NCBI RefSeq assembly: GCF_012726345.1 | Contig: NZ_PTXN01000015.1 | Location: 45,452 to 109,451 of the forward strand | Source: Marinomonas sp. UCMA 3892 | GTDB taxonomy: Bacteria; Pseudomonadota; Gammaproteobacteria; Pseudomonadales; Marinomonadaceae | DNA length: 64,000 nt | Direction: 5' to 3' | Notes under the pieces: generated by a model | Databases searched by the model: none | Told to the model about the DNA's origin: nothing | The model's input: only the letters and a program-made list of their open reading frames with translations | Part shown: positions 39,253 to 48,162 of the stretch, piece after piece | How positions within the stretch are numbered: the stretch's first letter is position 1 | Layout: every line of letters starts with the position of its first letter | Made by a program: the position numbers and the translations under genes

Positions 39253-40434
39253 CTAGTTGACTGACATTTGTAGCAGCTTTGGTGTAATAAATACAAGCAA
39301 TTCAACCTTTTCTTGCTGTTCTGATTGTCTTTTAAACAACTCGCCCAACCAAGGAATGTCACTAAAGAAAGGAACCCGACTCTCGGACTCGAAGCGCTCT
39401 TCTCGAAAAACCCCACCTAAAACAAGCGTTTCTTGGTTTTTCACTACGACCTGTGTTTTTAAACGATTAGTTTTTAAACTAGGCACACCATTAACTAAAT
39501 CTCCCACAGAATCTTGATGGATCGTTAACGATAGCAAAATGTGCCCACTGTCTTTTACAAACGGGGTCACCTCCAACATGAGTACTGCTTGGCGAAACTC
39601 AATACTCACCTTATCATCACTAACCGTTTGATAAGGTACTTCAGTTCCAGATTCAATTCGAGCAGGCAGCCCTTCGGAAGTGACAATTTTAGGCTTTGAC
39701 ACCACATTAGCTAAACCTTCACTTTCCATCATGTCCAAAGTGAGTGCCAATAAGCCAGAACCACCGATACTGGAAAAGTCCAAACTCGTCGTTGGTGTCA
39801 ACGCGCCTAAATCAACAGCTCCTCCGATAGAGGATCGGACACCATCAGATAACTTAGCTTGCCAGTTCACCCCAAACTGCGATTGAGCGGTTCGACTTAC
39901 TTGGGCAATTTGCGCACTGATTTCAATTTGTTTTAACGGTGTATCTAACCAATCAAGTGTTTCCTGAATACCTTCGAAAGAAGTACAAGAATGAGCAATA
40001 ATCGAATTGGTTCGATCATCCACAACTAAAGAAATGGATGGGTGCAAGGCTCTTAAATGTACACCCACATCTTTTGCTTTAGCATGTTTCAACACCCAAT
40101 AAGCTCTCTGACACATAACAGATGTAGGTTCGGTACTGTCTTCTAAAGGTGTTTTCACGGGCATCAGCACCGCTACATGCCCTTGCCATTCAAGCTGGAT
40201 ATGTGGCAGCTGTGCAATAGCCTCCATCACATCTTTCCAGCTTGCATCTTTAATAGAAAGTGTTAATACATCATCGATTTCTGGGCTAATCACCACGCTT
40301 TCATTCATTTGTGACGCAAGCCAAGGCAATACCTCTTGTAGCGAACGAGATTCAAAATAGACATCCATCGCCAACACACGGCTAGCCCCAAGAAAGAAAA
40401 ATACCAAGAGCCCATAATATAACCGCTTAGTCAT
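39253..40434 (-). CDS. hofQ: Short secretin of the PilQ/HofQ type
   Basis: 393 residues with a signal peptide (cut after LAMD region, about residue 23). A secretin N0/STN-like domain (VYFESRSLQEVLPWLASQM) and one N1 domain precede the secretin core, which ends in the family signature VPFFSDIPWLGELFKR and VELLVFITPKLL. PilQ proteins are about 700 residues with AMIN domains; this short form is close in length to E. coli HofQ (about 412). It should form an outer-membrane pore for type IV pilus or DNA uptake. The ATG overlaps the previous gene by eight bases, with GGAGG five bases before it. Confidence 0.82.
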   Translation of the reverse strand: MTKRLYYGLLVFFFLGASRVLAMDVYFESRSLQEVLPWLASQMNESVVISPEIDDVLTLSIKDASWKDVMEAIAQLPHIQLEWQGHVAVLMPVKTPLEDSTEPTSVMCQRAYWVLKHAKAKDVGVHLRALHPSISLVVDDRTNSIIAHSCTSFEGIQETLDWLDTPLKQIEISAQIAQVSRTAQSQFGVNWQAKLSDGVRSSIGGAVDLGALTPTTSLDFSSIGGSGLLALTLDMMESEGLANVVSKPKIVTSEGLPARIESGTEVPYQTVSDDKVSIEFRQAVLMLEVTPFVKDSGHILLSLTIHQDSVGDLVNGVPSLKTNRLKTQVVVKNQETLVLGGVFREERFESESRVPFFSDIPWLGELFKRQSEQQEKVELLVFITPKLLQMSVN

Positions 40435-41137
40435 CACGGCCTCCCTGCTCTCGAACAGCTAAAGCATTCTCAGAACCATCCTTTGCCATCAGGGTTACTC
40501 GATCAAAAGATACTTCATTCACGGTTAAACCGGCCTCTGGTAACCAACTGCCCTCACTAACCCAATGACGAGCATTTTTGTATGCAACTAACGCCGATGT
40601 GTTATCACCTATTCGCATAGTCGACAATAACTGCCAATCTTTTTGCTCAAACCGATTCATATATAACTTAGTGGGTAACCAATCATGGTATTCCCGATTC
40701 GCCTTAGGAATCTTAATTGCAAACAACAAGTGTCCTTGCCAATATCCATTACTTCCTCTTTGCCAAGATGCGGCAAGCAGATCTAAAGCAAACTGTGTTT
40801 CAATTTTTTCCAGCACTATTTGCCATTCGATAAGAGAAGCTGAACCATTGATAGACCATTGCGTGGGCACACCATTTTTAGCGTCTTCCACTCTGTGCTG
40901 TAGCCAAGATTCATCAAGCAAGTACATGTCGCGTAATAGAATCGCTTGTTGCTGCGTTTTTTTCCAATCACTCTCAGCTCGGGCTTTCAATTTAGATTGT
41001 CGATTTAGCTCATCTTGAGCCTGTGATAAGAATGGATACCAAACAGCAATTTGCAAGAGAAGCAAAAGTAACACCACGGAACCTTTGATATTTTTTAATG
41101 ATGCGCCGTTAGTTTTTAAATACTTTGATAGAAACAT
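40427..41137 (-). CDS. PilO-like protein with PilP-like tail, probable fusion
   Basis: 236 residues from the ATG at 41135-41137 (GGAGG six bases upstream). One N-terminal membrane helix (about 14-35), then a coiled-coil stretch rich in Lys, Arg and Gln and a periplasmic domain of PilO-like build. The last 40 residues (WLPEAGLTVNEVSFDRVTL) look like the C-terminal part of PilP or GspC. Sequence similarity is weak, so the call rests on topology and on its place just before the secretin. It overlaps the upstream gene by 29 bases. Confidence 0.55.
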   Translation of the reverse strand: MFLSKYLKTNGASLKNIKGSVVLLLLLLQIAVWYPFLSQAQDELNRQSKLKARAESDWKKTQQQAILLRDMYLLDESWLQHRVEDAKNGVPTQWSINGSASLIEWQIVLEKIETQFALDLLAASWQRGSNGYWQGHLLFAIKIPKANREYHDWLPTKLYMNRFEQKDWQLLSTMRIGDNTSALVAYKNARHWVSEGSWLPEAGLTVNEVSFDRVTLMAKDGSENALAVREQGGRDD

Positions 41138-42083
41138 CCACCACCTCCTCCTTCTGAACAGTTGGAGAGACAAAGCGATGCGGCTGTTGTTCGACATTCC
41201 AGCGCCAATCTGGATTCTGCAGACGCCAAGCCTCCAGCAATAATTTGAAATCTTGTATAGGCAATGTCATTTGGAGAGAAGCTTGTTGAGCTTCACTTTC
41301 AAAACATTCAAGTCGAGCGGACATAGGCAAAGCCTGAACCAAATTCAATACTGACGCAGAAAATCCATTAGAGTCATCCATCGATGACCATGCAGATTGA
41401 GTTGCTTGTATTTTTTGACGAGCAATCAAAGCTTGTGTCGATTTTTGATGTAAGGATAAAAAGCAAATAGAAGCCACCCCTTGGACCAGCAGGCTAACAA
41501 CAATTAAACACCAACAAAGCCGTCGAGCTTTTAAACGTTTACTTTTTTCCGGCTGATACACTGACAAGGCCCGAGGGAAACAATATGACCAAGACCGATT
41601 GCGCAAAGCAATGGCTTCCCATTGCCCCATCGGCATAAGCAAAAAAGATTTGGCAATCGACTGAAATGGCAAGCACAACTGCTTAGCCCACTCACTTGAG
41701 CAAGCAAACGTCGTAAGTTGAGACTGCTGCTCTGGCAATACCTCGTATTGATAACTAAACAGCAAACTATCAGGTGGTGAAAATGTCGCTTCTACAGCAT
41801 AGCTCAATGCAGCCAATGGCAGTAACGATGAAGGTATAAGGTGATCAATCCTATGCTGCGACACAGATAACCAAGCATCAGGTACTAATATAATTATCCG
41901 AGATACATCTATCGGATAATCTAATGTTAAGCTTCGCTGGATAAGCTCTAATTGTGAAGTATTGGGCAGGGGATCATTATTTAATGAATAACAATCCACC
42001 AAATTGGCAGTTTTACTAGAGTCATATAATGTACATTCTTGAGCTGAGTAAACAGCTATAGAATAGGCATGCATGAGCTTCAT
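41109..42083 (-). CDS. GspL/PilMN-like inner-membrane assembly protein
   Basis: 324 residues. The first about 195 residues are cytoplasmic and resemble the GspL actin-like domain in its middle (RIIILVPDAWLSVSQHRID, then LPLAALSYAVEA). One membrane helix follows (CWCLIVVSLLVQGVASIC), then a periplasmic part of PilN/GspL type. It appears to combine PilM and PilN in one chain. No clear nucleotide-binding motif is seen. Start codon is uncertain by one residue (42086 or 42083). It heads the three-gene cluster and is divergent from mrcA. Confidence 0.5.
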   Translation of the reverse strand: MKLMHAYSIAVYSAQECTLYDSSKTANLVDCYSLNNDPLPNTSQLELIQRSLTLDYPIDVSRIIILVPDAWLSVSQHRIDHLIPSSLLPLAALSYAVEATFSPPDSLLFSYQYEVLPEQQSQLTTFACSSEWAKQLCLPFQSIAKSFLLMPMGQWEAIALRNRSWSYCFPRALSVYQPEKSKRLKARRLCWCLIVVSLLVQGVASICFLSLHQKSTQALIARQKIQATQSAWSSMDDSNGFSASVLNLVQALPMSARLECFESEAQQASLQMTLPIQDFKLLLEAWRLQNPDWRWNVEQQPHRFVSPTVQKEEVVDVSIKVFKN

Positions 42084-42204
42084 CATTCATCCTTGAAATT
42101 GTAAGCAACAGAGTATTGTTTTCCATTTGGCTTCCATGCCAAATTTTTACCAAGATAACACGATTTGATGCAAAGTTAACCGCCTATTCTGTGGTCATCT
42201 TAGG

Positions 42205-42210
42205 TATAAT
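42205..42210 (+). promoter_or_regulatory. -10 element of mrcA
   Basis: TATAAT 34 bases before the mrcA start, preceded by GG; no good -35 is visible at 17 bases. Confidence 0.4.
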
Positions 42211-42243
42211 GCAATTTTCTCACTCTGTATTAATTGAATTTAT

Positions 42244-44688
42244 ATGGCTAAGACACTCAAAATACTTTTTTTTCTCGGTCTGTTTGGAACACTTTGCGCG
42301 GTTGGCATTACCTATGCGGTTTATTACAACGTAAAAGACCGTATTCCAACTGTCGCTGAACTAAAAGACATCGAGTTAAGAATCCCACTGCGTATCTATA
42401 CCGCCGACAATAAATTAATTGGTGAGTTTGGTGAGCAGCGCCGCTCCCCTATCAATTATGCAGAAATCCCTCAAGATCTAGAGCATGCAATTTTAGCTGC
42501 AGAAGACACCAATTTTTATCACCATCCTGGCGTTGACATTCTGGGCTTAGGCCGAGCCGTTGTACAGTTAATTACTACTGGGCAAAAACAAGGTGGCGGC
42601 AGTACTATCACCATGCAGGTAGCACGTAACTACTTCCTCTCATTTGAACAAACCTACACCCGTAAATTCACAGAAATCTTTATTGCCCTAAAGATGGAAC
42701 GAGAGTTATCTAAACACGAAATTCTTGAGCTGTACGTCAACAAAATCTACTTGGGTAATCGTGCCTATGGTTTCGAAGCAGCGGCTCAAGTCTATTATGG
42801 AAAAAATCTCGCTGAGCTTAATCTTGCGCAACTAGCTATGATTGCTGGCCTACCAAAAGCGCCCTCTCGCTTTAACCCAGTCGTAAACCCTTCTCGTGCA
42901 CTAATTCGTCGTAACTGGATTCTGCAACGTATGTTATCGCTCGGCATGATTGATAAAAGCGCATACCAAAATGCTGTTGAAGCGCCAATCACTGCTAAGA
43001 ACCATGGTGTCATGCCAGATATCGAAGCTGGCTACATCGCCGAGATGGTTCGCTCTGAGCTATACAGCACATTTGGAGACGATCTTTATAGCACAGGCAT
43101 GACAGTCTATACGACCATTGATTCTGAACGCCAAAAAGCCGCGAACGAAGCTGTTTTCAATGGCGTTTTAGATTACGACATGCGTCATGGTTACCGAGGT
43201 TCTATTGAGACTCGTGTTGACTTGATTGACGCACCATTAGAAGAACAAGAAAAAGCCCTACAAGACATAGAGCGTTTCAAAAATTGGCAAACAGCATTGG
43301 TTATCTCAACGACAGAAACCACCGCTGATGTACGTTTAGCTAATGGCGAACGTGCCACATTGCCATGGGACGCCGTTAAATGGGCAAGACCTTATATTAA
43401 TGAGGACTCCCAAGGCGCTTCACCTTCCACCGTTGCGGATGTTTTGGTACCTGGCGATATTGTTCGTTTGCGCCCAGACAACCAGCAAAAATGGCTACTC
43501 GCGCAAAAGCCTGAAGTACAAAGCGCACTCATTTCTTTGAACAGTAAAGATGGTGCAATCCAAGCTTTAGTGGGTGGTTTTAACTTCTACGAAAACAAAT
43601 TTAATCGAGTTACTCAATCTAAACGTCAACCGGGCTCCAACTTTAAACCCTTCGTTTACGCGAGTGCACTAGACCGAGGTTATACTGCAGCCAGTATTAT
43701 CAATGATGCTCCGGTTGTCTTTAACGATACCAATCTAGCGTCTGCATGGCGACCAACTAATGACGGAGGCAAGTTCTATGGCCCAACCCGTTTACGTCAG
43801 GCACTTTACCGATCACAAAATATCGTCTCCGTTCGTTTGCTTGACGAGATGGGTATTCGACCAACACTGGATTTTCTACGCCGTTTTGGGTTTGATCCAA
43901 ACGAGTTGCCACACAACCTGTCTCTATCTTTAGGTAGCGCAAACTTATCACCACTGCAAATAGCAACGGGATACGCAGTGTTTTCTAATGGCGGCTATCA
44001 AGTACAGCCTTACCTCATAGATAAAGTCATAGATAGAAATAATAAAACTCTATTCCAAGCCAACCCTGTGACAGTCTGCGTAACGTGCACTCCGTTAGAA
44101 AAAACGACAGATGACGAACAACAAATGGGTCTATTTAATACACCTGAAGGCATTCGTAGCTTACCAATCGCACCGCAAGTTCTCGACCCAGAAGTGAATT
44201 ACATCACTTACGATATGATGCGAGATGTTATTAAATACGGTACTGGTCGACGAGCACGAGTACTTCAACGAGATGATCTTGCGGGGAAAACAGGTACAAC
44301 AAACGATGGCCGCGATGCATGGTTCTCGGGCTTCAATGGCAATCTAGTAACATCAGTATGGAGCGGTTTTGATAACTCATCACCTCTAGGGCGTGGTGAA
44401 TGGGGGGGCTCGGTTTCATTGCCGCCTTGGATTGATTACATGCGCGACGCGCTAAAAGATACGCCTCCTGATTTCGTAGCAAAACCATCCTCTTTGGTAA
44501 CAGTAAGAATTGATCCGAATACAGGTGAACGTGCGTTACCGGGGCAGTCTAACGCAATTTTTGAGATATTTAGAAAAGACCATGTGCCACCACAACGTAA
44601 TCTGAGCTTACCAACATTTAACAATAATATTGGAAACGAAGCGCAAGAAGAGAAACACGAAAATAACGTGTTGGAAAACTTATTCTAA
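42244..44688 (+). CDS. mrcA: Penicillin-binding protein 1A
   Basis: 814 residues. An N-terminal membrane anchor (about 5-27) leads to a GT51 glycosyltransferase with catalytic Glu87 in AAEDTNFYHHPG and QGGGSTITMQVARN. The transpeptidase domain has Ser465 in QPGSNFKPF (SxxK), SQN at 524-526 and KTGTT at 682-686. An OB-like insertion lies between (about 330-420). It polymerises and crosslinks peptidoglycan. Divergence from the pil/hof cluster is the standard gammaproteobacterial arrangement. Confidence 0.95.
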   Translation: MAKTLKILFFLGLFGTLCAVGITYAVYYNVKDRIPTVAELKDIELRIPLRIYTADNKLIGEFGEQRRSPINYAEIPQDLEHAILAAEDTNFYHHPGVDILGLGRAVVQLITTGQKQGGGSTITMQVARNYFLSFEQTYTRKFTEIFIALKMERELSKHEILELYVNKIYLGNRAYGFEAAAQVYYGKNLAELNLAQLAMIAGLPKAPSRFNPVVNPSRALIRRNWILQRMLSLGMIDKSAYQNAVEAPITAKNHGVMPDIEAGYIAEMVRSELYSTFGDDLYSTGMTVYTTIDSERQKAANEAVFNGVLDYDMRHGYRGSIETRVDLIDAPLEEQEKALQDIERFKNWQTALVISTTETTADVRLANGERATLPWDAVKWARPYINEDSQGASPSTVADVLVPGDIVRLRPDNQQKWLLAQKPEVQSALISLNSKDGAIQALVGGFNFYENKFNRVTQSKRQPGSNFKPFVYASALDRGYTAASIINDAPVVFNDTNLASAWRPTNDGGKFYGPTRLRQALYRSQNIVSVRLLDEMGIRPTLDFLRRFGFDPNELPHNLSLSLGSANLSPLQIATGYAVFSNGGYQVQPYLIDKVIDRNNKTLFQANPVTVCVTCTPLEKTTDDEQQMGLFNTPEGIRSLPIAPQVLDPEVNYITYDMMRDVIKYGTGRRARVLQRDDLAGKTGTTNDGRDAWFSGFNGNLVTSVWSGFDNSSPLGRGEWGGSVSLPPWIDYMRDALKDTPPDFVAKPSSLVTVRIDPNTGERALPGQSNAIFEIFRKDHVPPQRNLSLPTFNNNIGNEAQEEKHENNVLENLF

Positions 44689-44711
44689 TCTAAGCTTCTA
44701 TTATTCTAACC

Positions 44712-44741
44712 AAAAACGCCAGCTTGAACGCTGGCGTTTTT
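44712..44741. terminator. Bidirectional terminator, mrcA / LOG gene
   Basis: AAAAACGCCAGC and GCTGGCGTTTTT (12 base pairs, loop TTGAAC) between two convergent genes; both strands end in U-tracts. Confidence 0.92.
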
Positions 44742-44779
44742 ATTACAACTGCCAAGTCCAGAGCCCTACCAAATAGTAG

Positions 44780-45340
44780 CTAACTCCACTTAGGTTTAGG
44801 CGCTTGATAAGTTTTGCAAGCAGACACTAAAGTTTCCGGAGTGTTAACTTTAATGATCATATCAATATAAGACTGCTTCACAAAACCTTCCTGCTGCATA
44901 CTTTCCACCATAGTAAACAATGGGTCATAAAAACCATTTATATTGTAAAAAGCACAAGGTTTGCCATGTAAGCCGAGTTGTCCCCAAGTCCACACTTCAA
45001 ACATTTCCTCTAACGTTCCTACACCACCTGGAAGCGCCACAAATGCGTCGGCCAGCTCACTCATCTTAGCCTTACGTTCATGCATATCTGCAACCACATA
45101 CAGCTCAGTTAAACCTGTGTGAGCAATTTCCTTTAGCTTTAAATGCTGGGGGATGACGCCTATCACCTTTCCGCCAGCTTGCAAAGCAGCGTTCGCAATA
45201 ATGCCCATTAAGCCAACATTCCCTCCGCCGTAAACAATATCAATTCCTTGCTTGGCAAGATGCACACCCAAGGCTTTCACACCATTGGCGTATTCAGGAG
45301 AGTGACCCTCAGCAGAACCACAATATATTGCTACTTTCAT
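44780..45340 (-). CDS. LOG-family protein (cytokinin riboside 5'-monophosphate phosphoribohydrolase-like)
   Basis: 186 residues of the TIGR00730 group. VYGGGNVGLMG near residue 36-46, MHERKAKM and the signature PGGVGTLEEMFEVWTWGQLG are all present. Members hydrolyse nucleoside monophosphates to base and ribose phosphate; in bacteria the physiological substrate is often unknown. AAGGAG precedes the ATG. Confidence 0.88.
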   Translation of the reverse strand: MKVAIYCGSAEGHSPEYANGVKALGVHLAKQGIDIVYGGGNVGLMGIIANAALQAGGKVIGVIPQHLKLKEIAHTGLTELYVVADMHERKAKMSELADAFVALPGGVGTLEEMFEVWTWGQLGLHGKPCAFYNINGFYDPLFTMVESMQQEGFVKQSYIDMIIKVNTPETLVSACKTYQAPKPKWS

Positions 45341-45405
45341 ACTAACACTCCTTGCTTCTATTGAACTAACGTCAATTTAGTCATCAAAAAATCCACATAA
45401 AAAAA

Positions 45406-45428
45406 GCGACTCCTTATGAGGGAGCCGC
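45406..45428 (-). terminator. Terminator of the malic enzyme gene
   Basis: On the minus strand GCGGCTCC pairs with GGAGTCGC (one wobble) and leads into TTTTTTT, 24 bases past the stop. Confidence 0.8.
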
Positions 45429-45451
45429 CTTTTTAGCAAGATACTATTCGA

Positions 45452-46720
45452 TTAAGCACCGAAGTGATCAAGATTCTCAAGTGGGTAAAAATCTGGGTAT
45501 GGAAGCATAGCCACACCAGAATCAACCGCTGCACGAGCAACTGCTGCAGAAACAACATTTAGCAAACGAGTATCCATTGGTTTTGGCAAAATGTACTCTT
45601 TACCAAAGCTCAAAGGTGTACCGCCGTAAGCAGCAACAACATCCGCTGGAGCTTCTTCTTTTGCAAGATCTTTAAGTGCATGCACCGCAGCCAATTTCAT
45701 TTCTTCGTTGATCTTAGTCGCACGAACGTCTAAAGCACCACGGAAGATGAAAGGGAAGCCAAGCACGTTATTTACTTGGTTAGGGTAATCAGAACGGCCA
45801 GTCGCCATGATCAAATCATCACGCGTCGCACGGGCAAGCTCTGGATTGATTTCTGGATCAGGGTTTGAACAAGCGAATACGATTGGGTTAGCCGCCATTT
45901 TAGCAAGTTGATCAGCAGACAATAGATCCGGACCAGATACGCCGATAAACACATCTGCGCCTTCTATTGCATCATCAAGCGTACGCTTGTCAGTATCAAT
46001 CGCAAACATTGCTTTGAACTGATTCAAATCAGTACGACCAGAGTGAATAACACCGTTACGGTCAAGAACGAAGATATTTTCGCGCTGTGCACCACAAGCA
46101 ATGATCAGCTTCATACAAGCTGTCGCTGCTGCACCAGCACCTAAACAAACGATTTTAGCATCAGCAATGTCTTTACCTTGAAGCTCAAGAGCGTTCAAAA
46201 GACCCGCTGCTGTCACAATCGCAGTACCGTGTTGGTCATCATGGAAAACAGGGATAGAACAACGTTCAATCAACTGACGTTCAATTTCAAAACACTCTGG
46301 TGCTTTGATGTCTTCTAAGTTGATGCCGCCATAAGTGTTTGCAATACGAGCAACAGTATCAATGAATGCTTGTGGACTTTCAGATTCAACTTCTACATCA
46401 ACAGAGTTAATGCCAGCAAAACGCTTAAACAATAAACCTTTACCTTCCATTACTGGCTTACTAGCCAATGGACCTAGGTTACCCAATCCAAGAATCGCCG
46501 TACCATCAGAAATAACAGCAACTAAGTTGCCTTTACCAGTGTAACGGTAAGCCGCTTCAGGGTCTTTTGCGATTTCACGACAAGGCTCAGCCACACCTGG
46601 GCTGTAAGCTAGAGAAAGGTCACGAGCGGTCGCTGTTGGTTTAGTAATAGTTACGCTCAGTTTTCCTGGAACTGGATACTCATGGTAGTCCAGTGCAGCT
46701 TGCTTTATATCTTCTGCCAT
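45452..46720 (-). CDS. maeB: NAD(P)-dependent malic enzyme, short form
   Basis: 422 residues covering only the malic enzyme domains. SLAYSPGVAEPC, the catalytic Lys region GKGLLFKRFAGI, metal ligands in LEDIKAPECFEIE and FHDDQHGTA, and the nucleotide fold CLGAGAAATACM are visible. The phosphotransacetylase-like C-terminal domain of E. coli MaeB is absent, as in many MaeB-type short enzymes. It decarboxylates malate to pyruvate. The gene stands alone. Confidence 0.92.
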   Translation of the reverse strand: MAEDIKQAALDYHEYPVPGKLSVTITKPTATARDLSLAYSPGVAEPCREIAKDPEAAYRYTGKGNLVAVISDGTAILGLGNLGPLASKPVMEGKGLLFKRFAGINSVDVEVESESPQAFIDTVARIANTYGGINLEDIKAPECFEIERQLIERCSIPVFHDDQHGTAIVTAAGLLNALELQGKDIADAKIVCLGAGAAATACMKLIIACGAQRENIFVLDRNGVIHSGRTDLNQFKAMFAIDTDKRTLDDAIEGADVFIGVSGPDLLSADQLAKMAANPIVFACSNPDPEINPELARATRDDLIMATGRSDYPNQVNNVLGFPFIFRGALDVRATKINEEMKLAAVHALKDLAKEEAPADVVAAYGGTPLSFGKEYILPKPMDTRLLNVVSAAVARAAVDSGVAMLPYPDFYPLENLDHFGA

Positions 46721-46890
46721 TATGATGTTTCCGTCTATTTGGTGTAATTAATTAGTTTTATCATAGCCAAACTGGGCCTTGTTCCCAAGCCTACAAAAGC
46801 TTCGAAAGTGGCACCTTATAATTTTGTGTCGTCAGAATAATCGATCTACTCAATACTTTAAAGCGTAAAACCATAGGAATATTCTATCAA

Positions 46891-47673
46891 TCATTGATCG
46901 AGAGAAGCTTTGATTTCAAGCAAGTCATTAGGATGTCTTACAGAAAGCACCCAAGACTTAAAGTCTGAATGGCGACTTTTCCTTTGATGTTGCCAACCAC
47001 GCACTTCAATTTCCTTACCCTCAAGATAAAACACTTTTTGGGAAGGCCAATAATCAGTGACATAAGATGGCAAATTGATTACTAGATCCTGATCGGTTTC
47101 TAGCCACCAACCTCCTCGGTTCTGAGTGATTGAAGTGATGTTGACACGAGAGATTGCAAATCCAGCTTTTGGCTGCCATTGCAAATTTTGCTGCCATAAT
47201 CCCTTATGCGCATTGCGAGCTGCATTCTCAGCCGCCTCAAAACAGTCTTGATAGGCTAAGTTTGGAGGGACAGCAATACGATAACCAAGTCCTTCGGATA
47301 GTAACTGACTCGTCAGTGAAATACGATCTTTATCGAAAAGGTAGTACAAATAACGACCGTATCTGTCTTGATCATTTTTCGCTCTTTGTAAGTAGACAAA
47401 TTGATCGAGGCGGGATCGAACGAAATCCGTCGCAGCGACAGCATAAGGTTCGTGATTGCCTTTTTTGTGGTCAAGTTCTGGTGTATCTATACCCACCAGA
47501 CGGACTTTTCGGCCATCGGTAAGATGTATTGTATCACCATCAACCACTCGCTTGATCTGAGCTTTTTCAAGTTCGCCTATTGCAGTACAGGATTCATTAG
47601 CTTGAACAGCAAGTGACAAAAACAAAAAAAGCGCCAAGAGAACTTGGCGCCTTTTTAAAGCGATCACTATCAT
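46891..47673 (-). CDS. Secreted thermonuclease-family (SNase) protein
   Basis: 260 residues. The signal peptide (LKRRQVLLALFLFLSLAVQA, cut after about residue 25) is followed by an SNase domain: VVDGDTIHLTDGRKVRLVG with the first Arg and Asp of the active site, GIDTPEL, and DRYGRYLYYLF. It should cut DNA or RNA in the periplasm or outside. The codons for residues 6-18 form the intrinsic terminator of the upstream rpmE gene, which ends eight bases before this start. GGTGG is one base from the ATG but seven bases from a GTG at codon 3 (47665-47667), which may be the true start. Confidence 0.85.
   Translation of the reverse strand: MIVIALKRRQVLLALFLFLSLAVQANESCTAIGELEKAQIKRVVDGDTIHLTDGRKVRLVGIDTPELDHKKGNHEPYAVAATDFVRSRLDQFVYLQRAKNDQDRYGRYLYYLFDKDRISLTSQLLSEGLGYRIAVPPNLAYQDCFEAAENAARNAHKGLWQQNLQWQPKAGFAISRVNITSITQNRGGWWLETDQDLVINLPSYVTDYWPSQKVFYLEGKEIEVRGWQHQRKSRHSDFKSWVLSVRHPNDLLEIKASLDQ
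47624..47656 (-). terminator. rpmE terminator located inside the nuclease signal-peptide codons
   Basis: On the minus strand GCGCCAAG, loop TTCT and CTTGGCGC (47631-47650) are followed by TTTTTTT and preceded by AAAAAG, which extends the stem. It begins about 25 bases past the rpmE stop. Confidence 0.85.
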
Positions 47674-47681
47674 GCCACCAA

Positions 47682-47897
47682 TTACTTAGTAGTACGACGT
47701 GCTCCAAAACGTTTGTTGAAGCGATCAACACGACCACCAGTATCAACCATTTTCTGTTGACCTGTGTAGAATGGGTGACAGTTGCTGCATACGTCTACGT
47801 GAAGGTCAGAACCTAGAGTAGAGTTCAACTGTAGTGTATTACCACAAGTACAAGTAGCAGTAACTGCAGAGTAATTTGGGTGGATATCTTTTTTCAT
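47682..47897 (-). CDS. rpmE: 50S ribosomal protein L31, zinc-binding form
   Basis: 71 residues. Four zinc cysteines are present: C16 and C18 (CTCG) and C37 and C40 (CSNC), so this is the C+ type RpmE rather than the zinc-free RpmE2 used under zinc starvation. [20 protein letters not shown] is the L31 signature. It is divergent from priA. Confidence 0.97.
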   Translation of the reverse strand: MKKDIHPNYSAVTATCTCGNTLQLNSTLGSDLHVDVCSNCHPFYTGQQKMVDTGGRVDRFNKRFGARRTTK

Positions 47898-47977
47898 CGT
47901 ATATACCTTTAGGTTTGGTGTGCCGCCACTTGATCGATATTAATGGGCTTTCGCCGCGTCAAGCACCGCACGTTTCG

Positions 47978-47996
47978 TTGTACAGACATTGTACAG
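47978..47996. repeat. Direct repeat TTGTACAG between rpmE and priA
   Basis: Two copies, 47978-47985 and 47989-47996, start 11 bases apart; each holds the palindrome TGTACA. One helical turn spacing makes a regulator site possible. Nothing else is clear in the 47898-48162 gap. Confidence 0.3.
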
Positions 47997-48162
47997 TGGA
48001 GCCAAGAGTCGCGTATTTTAGGGATCTATTGACTAATCAGCAACCTTTTTTCATGCTTTTCTCATAAATTTGTGACTCGCATCAACCCACCACTCTGACG
48101 TACACTTAAAAATAATCAAGATATTCTATTTTTGCTTTATTAAACAAGGTCTAACCTAACGC

